NCBI GenBank assembly: GCA_904063045.1
Contig: CAJFCJ010000007.1
Span: 4,495,911 to 4,559,910 of the forward strand
Source of the DNA: Dimorphilus gyrociliatus
Taxonomy: Eukaryota > Annelida > Polychaeta > Dinophilidae
Reading direction: 5' to 3'
Length of the DNA stretch: 64,000 nt
In this document: in pieces, positions 24,230-34,851 of the stretch
Layout: every line of letters starts with the position of its first letter
Numbering within the stretch: the first letter of the stretch is position 1
The notes under the pieces: model-generated
Seen by the model: the letters and a program-made list of their open reading frames with translations, nothing else
Database searches by the model: none
Told to the model about the DNA's origin: nothing
Program-made: the position numbers and the translations under genes

Positions 24230-26189
24230 ATGGAGAACCTTAAAAAGATTGATCCATTTGCTCCTGATTTAAAAGATTTCGCACCCAAACCTGTTTTACC
24301 TGTACCCTCCAGTTTTAAACCTAATATTAATTCACCCTATTTTATTGAGAGTTCATTAACTTCCAGAGAAGCCTGTTTACGTGTTTTGGCAAGTGAAAAT
24401 GGTGGATCCGTGTTAGATATTAACTCGGAACTTACAGACGCCAGTTTGGAATTTGAGATGGAATCTGCTTCGAATACTAATTTTAATGTTGAGCATTCGA
24501 CAAATTTGAGGTTTTTTTCTTTATATTATCATTACTCTGTTCTATTTGTTTATTGTGTAAATAAATTGGAATTTTACTCGTCTTTTAGCCTAAAGGATAG
24601 GGATTTAAATGATTGCTCAATGTCGACTTTAAATTTGAAAGAGATAGCAGATAATTCCTTAAATTACATTAAAACTGTATGTCTTGTATATTCAATTGTA
24701 TATTTATGCTATTTACGACGAATATACTATTTATAACATCTAGAGGTATCGAATAAACAACTTTTATACAGACCAAGACGATAACAATATCGATTTTAAA
24801 GATTCGATTTATTCGATTTTTACAAATTTAACGTTCAAAATATATGGTAATAATTTTTTTACACGTTCATAAACATGAATAATATTAATAATTTAACATA
24901 TTTAAATATTAGACGGTGAAGTATTGTTATATCCTTGGAAGAAAACGAGGAAGTCATCACCTATCTTCAAGAATAATTGTGAAGCTAACCGTAAGTTCAA
25001 AATTTGATTTTTCAAAGAGAAACGATCTTTTTTATATTTGAATAAAGAAGATTACTGAGAGTCCATTGTATTATCTTCAGCTTCTAACTTACCTTTTTCA
25101 TCTTCCCTCCAAAAAACACCTTTTTCAAGTGTATTAAGAAGACATTCCCATGGAAGTGGTTGTCGAAACAAATATAGTCAAGAGAATTTGAATACAAATG
25201 ACTGGCGTCCACCAACTTTTCAATTGATTTATAATTCGTACGTATTACCGAAAGATTTAAATATACAATTAACAATGCAAAAGCGGAGATGCGTCGGATG
25301 CGGATCAGACGTAAGTATTAATATAATGAATTAATATAAACTCAATTCTATTCATTTGCTGATCTCTATTATTAAGATATCCAAAGCAACTTTTACCGGT
25401 TTAAGATTTTGCTACTATTTCGGAAAATATTTTTGTTTATGTTGCCACGACAACTCAAAATGCTTCATTCCAGCTAAAATATTAAGAAAATGGGATTTAC
25501 AAGCATATCCAGTTTCAAATATTGCTAAAAATTTAATACTACATGAATGTAATAATATTGAACAGTGGTCTTTAAACCTTCATGACTGGAATCCAGTATT
25601 ATTCGATAAAGTACGTGTTTTAAACGAAATTCGAGGGTTACGATATTACTTTTTGATCATTTATTCATATATTACGGAAAATTGTTTAAAGAATCCAAGG
25701 TAAAACAACACCTCATAATAGTATAGATTATGTTATCCTATATTTTTTCCTTTTGGTATATTTATCTTATAAGCAATAATTCTATTTTATTCTTTAGTTT
25801 GGCAAGAGAAATTGAAAAATTACCTCTGCATTGGTTGAATTCTCGTGATGATTATACAGTATTTGATTTAGTTCAAATTGGAAAAGGAAATTTTCTGTTT
25901 ACTCTATCGAGAATTGTTAAAATTTGTAAATCCCACATTGGAAAATGTAAATTATGCAAAGCTAAGGGAGCCTACTGTGAATTATGTAAGAGTAACGATA
26001 TCTTATTCCCTTTTGATGCGTATAAAGTTTGCCGTTGTATAAGTAAGTACCGAAGAAAAAGACTTTGAATAATAATTAATTATATTTCTTTCTTTAACAT
26101 TAACAGATTGTAAATCAATTTTTCATCAAAATTGTTTAAAAAATGATTCTACGTGTCCAATTTGTCTGGAGAATGAAGAAAATGTTTGA
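24230..26189 (+). CDS. Rubicon-homology (RH) domain zinc protein
   Basis: A multi-exon gene. The N-terminal part is short and Pro/Ser-rich (MENLKKIDPFAPDLKDFAPK…), with further small exons near 24,589–24,679, 24,770–24,845 and 24,914–24,990. The C-terminal part is an RH domain (DUF4206): CVGCGSDI, then LRFCYYFGKYFCLCCHDNS, FIPAKILRKWDLQAYPVSN, CKLCKAKGAYCELC, ILFPFDAYKVCRC, FHQNC and a final CPICLE. These Cys/His pairs are the zinc ligands of the family, which includes RUBCN, RUBCNL/Pacer, PLEKHM1 and DEF8, Rab7-binding regulators of autophagy and endolysosome traffic. The RUN or PH domain of several relatives was not found, and the predicted protein is short, so RUBCNL- or DEF8-like is most likely. 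The junctions between about 24,670 and 25,140 could not all be fixed. Confidence 0.8.
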
Positions 26190-26620
26190 TATCTATAAAT
26201 AGTATTTATATTTATTTGAATATAAGCAGAAGAAAATAAAAGAGAACGAATTCCTTTTTGTATTATTTATGAAACATTAAACTTCTTGTATATTTCCTAA
26301 AGTATTAAATAGTCATAAATTGTTTTCAATCTATCCAACAAAATTTCTCCTTTTACGTTCAAGAGTTCAATACTTTTTTTTCTTTCCCAATTTTGTTCTT
26401 CGACTAAATACTAAAACCAAACAGGTGAGGAATAGGCTAAAATTGGTCTATTTTTATAACGTATTCACATAAGTTAACGCCATTTAGATATTATAATTTG
26501 AATGCCCGAATTTGTTATAATGAAAAAGTATAAAAGGCACAAGTCATATACATACAGAGAGAGAGAGAGTTTAAGTGGCAGATGAACTAAAAATAGATGA
26601 TTAATGTTAAAAAGATCTAT
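26190..26620. other. Convergent intergenic spacer
   Basis: Region between the convergent 3' ends of the RH-domain gene (+) and the LicD gene (-). It has an AG-repeat tract at about 26,558–26,570. No gene is seen. Confidence 0.5.
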
Positions 26621-27514
26621 TTATCTTAATTTCTTATCCAAGCATATTTGAGAAAGAATATGTTCGTCAAATACCAATTGTTCTATTAATGAGCATTTAG
26701 GATGTTTTAGACGTTTGACCATTGGTAAACATTTCTTCAGTATTGAACATTTAGCAACAACTACCCGATTTTTTGGTGTTTCTTTTTTATGATTCCAATG
26801 GATACTTTCGCATATTTCTAAATCTTTAGGATGCTTTATTACTCCAGTTGTAAATTTTCTAGTTACTGGTAAGTCTATAGTTAAAAATGGTCTTCTCTTT
26901 CCGAAATAGAACTGTTTTTTAGTAAAACAGGTCAACATTGTTAAATCATCTATACATAGTTTTCCAAATTTGTCACTAAGAAAGAATATATCTAAAAATG
27001 GCCATGTATAGTTAAAAGATTTAATTGTTTTCATATTTCTATTGTAAAATTTCCATCTATGATTTCCAGTTGATAGAAGATAATCAGAATTTAAATTTTC
27101 AATTATATTATGAAATCTTTCTTGATCTTCTCTAAGCATAACAATATTTATATCATCGTTGTAAGGTATTATTCCATGGTGTCTCCATATACCTAATTTA
27201 GATCCAAATACTAACAGATAGTGAAGCTGATGTTGTTTGCTAATATAATCGAATTCTTTCAAAAGTTGTAAAGTAGCATTTAATTCTTCTATTGTCATAG
27301 CCGGTTTAAATTCAGGAAACTCTTCGTACAATTCAGAGCAGACTGGAAATATTTGGGTTATATTCGATGACCAATAGATGAGATTGTCATTTCTAAACTC
27401 ACGAATAGGCCCAAACTTCCTTATTATTGTCTTATTAGTAGAAAAATTGAATAGAAGAACGACCACGCAAAAACCACATATAATAATGGCGACATTTTTC
27501 ACGTATCCGTTCAT
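26621..27514 (-). CDS. LicD/fukutin-family type II membrane protein
   Basis: Single exon, 297 residues from the Met at 27,514. An upstream Met at 27,652 is in frame but would add a low-complexity stretch, so the later start, placed just before the hydrophobic anchor (VAIIICGFCVVVLLFNF), is preferred. The anchor gives a type II Golgi/ER topology. The LicD nucleotidyltransferase core is seen: YLLVFGSKLGIWRHHGIIPY followed by NDDINIVML, matching the family pattern G-x-L-x-G-x-x-R-H-x-G-x-I-P-x-D-D-D-I-D. The first and last acidic positions are Asn here (NDDIN), which may weaken metal binding. Family members transfer phosphocholine or, in fukutin and FKRP, ribitol-phosphate. Substrate is unknown. 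Confidence 0.8.
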   Translation of the reverse strand: MNGYVKNVAIIICGFCVVVLLFNFSTNKTIIRKFGPIREFRNDNLIYWSSNITQIFPVCSELYEEFPEFKPAMTIEELNATLQLLKEFDYISKQHQLHYLLVFGSKLGIWRHHGIIPYNDDINIVMLREDQERFHNIIENLNSDYLLSTGNHRWKFYNRNMKTIKSFNYTWPFLDIFFLSDKFGKLCIDDLTMLTCFTKKQFYFGKRRPFLTIDLPVTRKFTTGVIKHPKDLEICESIHWNHKKETPKNRVVVAKCSILKKCLPMVKRLKHPKCSLIEQLVFDEHILSQICLDKKLR

Positions 27515-28962
27515 ATTTATAAAGATGAAGAAGAAACAAAACTGAAAAAAGAACTTGCCCTCTCTCTCTCTCTCTTTTACTGTCTCTTCAATAGATTTTA
27601 ACTTGTTCACAGAATTAACAGAACTTCCACAATACCAAGTGTAATGAGTCACTAACTATAACATTTATATATATATTTTCTTTTTAGGTTAATGTTAGCT
27701 CTTTCCTCCCACGTTCCTTTAGCGTATACTTTTTCTAAAGCAGAAAAGGCGAAATTTCTAATAGATTATATACTAATTTCAAATTCAAACATTAGTCTTT
27801 TGACTTTCCTTAAATCATCTTTTCATTCTTTAATTTAGATTCTAATGTTTCTTATCTCACTATTTTTGTTCAAAGTTGTCACTAAAGAGGAAGATAGAAA
27901 AGCGTTTTTAAAATATTTAAATAATTAATTTAATATTCAACTAGCTAGTTAGTCTGTTGGTTACGTAACAGAGATAAGAATGAAATATTATACAAATTAT
28001 TCTATTAGGCTAAACTAAAGGTATAACTTACCCTTGTTTACTATACGAATCTTCAACGATTTAAGGAAATCTTCGAAAAGAAAGTTGAACTTATCTTTTG
28101 ACAATGGCTCCCTCTAGTTTATTATAAATAAGTTGAGATGAACATATACTTTCTTAGAAATTTTATTAGAGGAATGACGTGTTCGAATAATTAAATACTA
28201 TATAAATTTATAAATCTATATATAGTTGATATAACATCTACACAGTTAAGGACTTGTAAAATGTACTTATTCCAGAAGTGATAGAGTAATTGATTATTTG
28301 GAAGGTGTCATAAATCTTTGGGAGAGAAATATTAGATATTTCTTTTGTAAAAAATGAACAACTGAGAAAGAGAAAGTGGAAAAGCTCAGGAAAGAGACAT
28401 AATCAATCATAGGAGTAAAGTTGGCATAAAACTTCCTATTCATTTTTCCATTGAGAAATTAAGCACAGCAATGATTCAATACAAAAGAGTTAAAAGGAGA
28501 GAATAAAATAATATTCAATTGAATTAAAAATGGACTTAAAGACATGTATTTCTTTAAATTCAAGGGGAAGGCTAAAATGAGATATTTTCATATTGAAAAT
28601 TTGAATTTCTATAAATCATTTACAACAATATTAAGGGCTATAATTATTTAATCATACTAATCTTTTTCCTTTATATTACATATAAATACTTTAGATCTAT
28701 AATAATTAATATGAAAAGACCTTCATATACTATTTGCTTTAGTTTCTTTCAGAAGTTTAACAATCGTAAATTTAGGTTATTTGTTCCTCATCATATTGAA
28801 AAACCGTATTGAAAAACATGCAGTAGGCATTGGTACATTTTCAAGTCAGTTTTTATTTATAACTATAAGAGATAAAATTAACCTATAGTGTGATTGTTCA
28901 AAGTATTATATTAAAAAAAGTAGTATTCTCATTTTATCTCTAAAATTATAAGTAAAGTTTCA
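27515..28962. other. Intergenic, divergent promoters
   Basis: 1.4 kb without a recognised gene between the divergent LicD (-) and nrf-6-like (+) genes. A CT microsatellite at about 27,555–27,575 lies in the LicD 5' leader. Confidence 0.5.
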
Positions 28963-31391
28963 ATGTTTTTGGCTAAACTGTTTATGATCAATGGGTTTAT
29001 CGGTTGTGTTCTTAGCAATGAGTTTTTCACTCTAAAATTAATTGAAAATTTATTAAAATTAAGTGAAAATTGTTCAAGATTTGATAGTCCTACAGTCAAA
29101 AAAATAAAAGAATGTCATTTCGAACGTCAATTGATAAGTAAAAATGTCGGAAAATTAAAACCTTGGGCTTTACAGCGTAAGTATTTTTTCTATAAATTGT
29201 GTATAAATAATAATCTATTTATTAATACAGTTGAATGTTCTCATGGTAGACAGAGCTCGAGTAATACTTTGCGTAGTAATTATTGGTTTGGGGATTATAG
29301 AGATTGTAAAAGCGTTAATATTCAATTAAGAAATTATAAAAGTTCATCAAACTACACAATTCGAGGATTATATTCTCTTATTAGAGTGAAGGTCAAAGAA
29401 AATCAGAAAAGATATATAACAGCCTTTTGTGCAACGCCCAAGTGCTACGATAGTCTACAGATAATAAGTAAGCAGTTATTATCATTTTTAATATTTTAAT
29501 GTTTTTAACAAAATGTTAGATTCGAATCAACAATGTTTTTCATCGCTTTACGAAGACATTTCATATTCAGCTGAAGAGGATTTAAGATTATTACAAGTTG
29601 ATTATTCCTTTTTATTTCTAAGGTTAGTTAGTTGAATAGTATATTTGAAAAGAAGAAAATTGATATGAACCCTTAATCCCTTCCTACTAGCTCATTTACA
29701 ATATTCCTATTTATAATCATTTCCATATCAACAATAATCTCTAAATACAAATCTTCTATTGACAATTGTAAGTTTTTTCATTTCTCATTCATCTCTTTTG
29801 AAGTATTCAATAATAATAATTTTTAATTATTTCAGTTAAATTATTACGCCTTTCAAAATACTTTTCATTCATTGAAAATGCTTCAAAACTGTTCAATTCA
29901 CGAAATTCTGATAAATATATAATAATTATTAATAATCTAAGATTAATAATTATCTTATTTATGACTTTTAAGAAAATTAACAAGTTTTCAGCTGGTATAT
30001 TATACAGTATTATTATTACTCAATTACTTTAATAACTCAATTTTCATCTATTTTTAGCTGTTGAAAATGACTTTACGAACAGGGAAAAACTAATATCAAC
30101 ATTAGCATTTGATACATTTTTTGTTCTAAGTGGTTTGGTAGCGACCTATAAATTTTTGAATAAATTAGATTTAATTACCAGTTTACCACAAAAACATCTA
30201 AATTCGATATTTATTTATCAACTTCTTATTGGATTCTTTCAATTTTTACCTGAATTTTTATTATTATATAGTAATATTTTACCAAGAACTATTTTTGGTT
30301 GCGATGTATTAAATATACAGGGGAAAAATAACGATACAGTAGACATATTTAATAGTACGAATTGCCAAAAGTACTGGTGGACAAATATCTTTTTTATAAC
30401 CGATTATTTCTCTTTGAAGAGTCAGGTAAATATAATTATCTCATGAATATTTATTAGCTAAATATAAGCATATTTATTTTTTTATTACAATAGTGTATTG
30501 TTGAATTTTGGTATTCAACAATCAATATAAATATTTTGATTATATTGATATCGAAGTTTTTACTAGTCATGTAAGTAATACATCAATAAAGAACTCTTTA
30601 CAAATTATATTGTATTAAATGTACTTTTTCAGTTTATCTTTAATATCAAATTCAATAATTATACAACTTCCTTTTACTCTTTTTACCATCTATGCTATTT
30701 TTTGCGATAAATTAAAGTAACATTATACTATACAAGTATTTAACCTAACTAATTGAACTTCTTTAACATTAAATTAAAGATTTATGAACGATTCACAAGG
30801 AGTTATTGTTTCTGATTATTGGCAATTTGCTTACAATAAATCATCCACAAGGATATATCCGTTTATCATTGGAGTTTTCTATGCTGTACTCACTCATCGT
30901 ACGAAGAGCTTTAAATCTTCAATTTTTTTAAATATTTGGCGGGCCACGGTTATTATTTTGGTTATTTTGAATGTTCTGTACTCTTCGTTTCAAAGCTTTG
31001 GAGATGCTGAATTATATAAAAGATTTATATGGACGTTAAGTATCACTTTGATAGTAAACGTTTGCAATTACAACGATAACGTTGAAAAACTTTTTCCAAA
31101 AACAAAAATTCTATGGTTTATATGGATACTAACCATATTTTGTGTACTAAATTGGCCAATGGTATTTCTAAGTTTGGTCTTAAAAAGATATAATCAGAAT
31201 TACGTCGCTACTGAAATAGTAATATATTTTTTTTTATATATATAAACAATAATGTTTTTTTTCTCCCCTTTTAGTTTCTGCATTATTTAAAATGCATAGC
31301 TTGGACAATTTCATTGTCTACCTTCTTTATATTCGGACTTCAAGAACCGTTATCGAATCTTGAATTATTCCTTTTGTCAACTAAAAATTGA
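28963..31391 (+). CDS. nrf-6-like acyltransferase-3 membrane protein, divergent copy
   Basis: A multi-exon gene. It has an N-terminal signal and the extracellular NRF domain with paired cysteines (VECSHG, WFGDYRDCKSV, FCATPKCYDSL) at 28,963–29,465. Membrane-spanning exons follow at about 29,525–29,620, 29,690–29,770, 29,836–29,990, 30,058–30,425, 30,494–30,570, 30,633–30,715, 30,781–31,215 and a last exon ending at 31,391 (LSNLELFLLSTKN). Family proteins (nose resistant to fluoxetine; Acyl_transf_3) have about ten transmembrane helices and act in lipid or drug transport or acylation in worms and insects. At the place of the HGIR motif of the neighbour at 34.9 kb this copy reads INNLRLIIILF, and the C-x-x-x-W-x-L-x-x-x-M-Q segment reads CIVEFWYSTIN, so it has lost the conserved polar residues. 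The frame is open through all exons found. It is either a non-catalytic paralogue or early decay. Exact junctions are approximate. Confidence 0.75.
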
Positions 31392-31654
31392 ATTTATAAT
31401 TTTTTATTTAAATGTAAAAAGACGAATATTCAATAAAAAGATATTCAATTGAAATAGTATAAAATAATTGATGATTGAAACATTAGAATCATGTGATGGA
31501 GTAAATAATTCCAATTAGCTATTTCTAGTAGCTTGATGTTTATGTATATATAAATTTATACTAATATATATATATACTATATATGTTTTCGATTGAGTTA
31601 CGATTGTAACTAAGTATGATTAGTTGTTTTAAGTGAAAAAACTTTATGTTAATA
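31392..31654. other. Spacer 3' of divergent nrf-6-like gene
   Basis: AT-rich 3' flank with a TATATATATA tract near 31,565. No gene is seen. Confidence 0.4.
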
Positions 31655-34110
31655 TTGGAAACATTGGCGATGTCCCAATGACTGGGCGTTGTAGTCAACG
31701 ACTATACTGGCCAAGGGGGAAGGAATGAAACGAAATTGGTTCAAGAGATAGGGGATTATATTTTTAGCATCTCTTTCGACCTTGGTATGTCCGGTGTAAA
31801 TATCGTATGTTGGCTCTGATCTATTTCCTCAGCTTTATCGAAGTGATTGGAGTCATTTGTACTGATGGGAAAAGTTGATTTGGAGGCCAAAATTTGATCA
31901 TGTAGACTAGTGTGATGAGGTTGATTACATTTTTTACAATGAAACTTAGATGAACAATCTTCGCTTGTGTGATCACTTCGTAGACAGTTAGAACAATGGT
32001 TAAGGAGTTGAACTAGTCTCCTTCTTCATTCAAAGTTGGCATTTATATAAAATGGACAATAGGTCAAACAGAAGCTTATTTGTTGAGTCCTCGTTTGTGG
32101 GTCTGCTGGTTTTATATTGGGAAGGGTACTTGCCACCAAACTCTGTATATTGACGTTTGTATATTGGCTTTCTTGTTGTGTCGTCGGAAACCTTTTTTTT
32201 ATCCTAGATGCTACAACTGCTGTATTTACTGTATGAGAAATATAAAGCCCATTTGGGATAGCTCTAATAGTTTTTTCTATGATTTTTCCTAGTTTTGTTG
32301 TAAGTTAACTAAAATCATCAAGATATTTGAAAAGGAGATGTTTAACTTTAAATATATGGTGGTAATCTGTTCACATATCGATTAAGTCTTTCATATTGTG
32401 TATGATCTCCGTTTTTAGGTGAGTTTCGAAGTACAAGGAGTGCCTTGAATTCAATCCAGTCTGAAATGTTATCGGATTGGAAGGGTATACTTCTATTGAA
32501 GATTATTTCTAAGTCAGTTCTTCTAGATAATGAAGCATCACAATAAGCAAAATTCAAATTCTTGACTAAAGATAAGAAACTCTCTTTGTCATCATCATCA
32601 TGAAACTCGTTACTGCATACTTTGTCAGTCATCCAGCGATTTGCAATCAAACATTTCTCCGAATCTTCAATGTTAGCTTCCATCAGTGGAATAAGTACTG
32701 TTTTGTAGAAATGTTGATAGTTAGTACCGTTAGACCTTTTGGATGCGGTAATCTTTCTATTTGGGCAGTAGAATCGTACGTTGAAGGACCAGGATCGGTT
32801 TGTTGATTAACGAAGGGACCATTGGTAGATGGTATTCTGTCGTCTTCTTCGTGAGGACTTTGGATGTTCGAATTTCGCAATTTTGTTCTTTAACCGTTAC
32901 GACGTGTTCCGTCTCTTGCGCTTGAATAGGGACAGATGACTTACATGATTCATTGGTAAAATTTGTTTGGTTAGAACCTATCATTTGAATGATACGTTCC
33001 ATCGGGGCGGTTATCTCTGCTTTCATTATATTGATCACTAATTTGTTCTGGACGGTCATCTCCGTTAACCTCTCCTCGCACTTGTTTCTTTGCTCCTCCA
33101 GTCTATCAAATGTGGTTGATGATTCGGTCGTCATGTCCCTTTGAGGTACTGCTTCTGAGTCCAATAGACTTGGATCATTGGCGCCGGTGGCCATTTGAAT
33201 TCTATTCTTATTCGGCATAGAAACATTAGAAACGTAAAGTTAAATGTAAAAACAACTAAATGTTAAAATACTGCAAACATTAGCGACGTGCCAATGATTA
33301 GGCGTTATGATAAACGACTACATATATTTACAGTATACACATATACACACATATACTGAATATACTGTATGAATTTGTAGGTATAAGATATTGATTGGTT
33401 GATAGTTTATGTGAATAAGTAAACAATTGGCACTTTGACACTGATACAATGATTACCAAGTTTCTCTTACAGCTTAGTGTCAGAAAAGATTACTATACTC
33501 AACATTAATATATAGCCTTTGACAAATGATAGGTGGATTTTTGCTTATTTAGTTAAATTATCCAATTCATTTCAATGAAAAATCATATCTTTTATATAGT
33601 GCAGAGAAGCTACTTATCAACTAACTTTAATGAGAAATGGTAATATCCTCAAATGAATTTTTCCCTTGTAATTATGATCATTATGATAATTTATTCAAAA
33701 TTGCCTTCTAAGACAAACATTTGTCTATTTGCGCACTAAAATTATTCACACTTATTTAAAAACCTACTGTCTCTTCTACATAGGCTCATAGATGATCTAT
33801 ATATACTCAATGGAGAAACATTCAATATCTACACTATCACAATTAAGTTGGAAAAGACACCTCACATCCCAATATGGTTTAATATAATTGTAAATTGAAG
33901 AAGGAGATTGAAAAAGTGTAAAAGGGAGAGAGGGAATGTGCGCAAGTGTGAAGTGCTGATTGGTTTGATTGTTTATATAAATAAGTCAACAATCAACATT
34001 GTGACATTGATACAGTGATTACCAAGTTTCAATTACACACTTTTCTCAGAGAAGATTACTTCAATCTGAAGTCTGTTGGGTTTTTACGTTGGCCCAACGC
34101 CTTTGATATA
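31655..34110 (-). mobile_element. Broken BEL/Pao-like LTR retroelement fragment
   Basis: Minus-strand gag-like frames lie at 33,218–32,757, 32,880–32,683 and 32,683–32,348, displaced by frameshifts. Downstream (about 32,015–31,900) is a zinc-knuckle segment reading HCSNCLRSDHTSEDC then FHCKKCNQPHHTSLHD, the double CxxC…HH pattern typical of BEL/Pao Gag. The first frame has a coiled coil, and the third has an ISDWIEFKALL motif like the DUF1759 region of those Gags. No protease, reverse transcriptase or integrase is found. Diverged direct repeats (31,640–31,706 with 33,255–33,321; 33,390–33,500 with 33,950–34,062) probably come from the LTRs. It is non-functional. Confidence 0.7.
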
Positions 34111-34851
34111 CGATAATTTCACTTTTGATTATTTTAACACCAGTCTAGCTTGCTATGATGAAGGGATAATATTCTTAACACGATGATTGATACCCGAAGA
34201 AAAAAAATGAACATAGAAAAGAGACTTTTTGTAGTATTTTTCGTTTCTACGCTTTTATAAAATGTATCACGTATTTCACTTAAATCAGTATATGGAAAGC
34301 TACTATTTAATATGCATATTAATCATTTTTAAGGTCGTGGAGTTAAACAGTAAATTGTTCTCTGGAGTTTTGTAATTGCTTTTGGAATACAATTATTTTC
34401 TTTACTGCATCGATAAACGATGAACAAATCTTTATAAGTTAGAAATAATGATTTGGGAACAAGCAGACGATGTTTAAAATGGGTTAAAACCTATTATTTG
34501 CAGTATTTGGAATACTTTAGTCGCTATTCAATTAATTAAAAATAATTAATGAAAAAAGTAGGCCTACTAAGTTTAAATATAAATGTGCTTTCTTATCTAT
34601 TATTTACATTTTAGCCCACACAAAAAAGAACCCATTAAGCTATCTTACATGTACAGTATATCAATTCTCACTTAAAAAGATAAATTTTAAGCCTATAGGA
34701 ATAAAACAAATACTGTATTGAATACGAATTTTTACAATATAAATCTTGTACACACCCTTTCTTCTCTTCGTTTTATCTTACATACCTTTGAAAATTAATT
34801 TACATATACGTCACTAACTTTTAAAGAGATATAACATTTGTCTAGAGAAGG
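34111..34851. other. Intergenic before second nrf-6-like gene
   Basis: AT-rich, with no exon seen. It would contain the promoter of the gene starting at 34,852. Confidence 0.45.
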
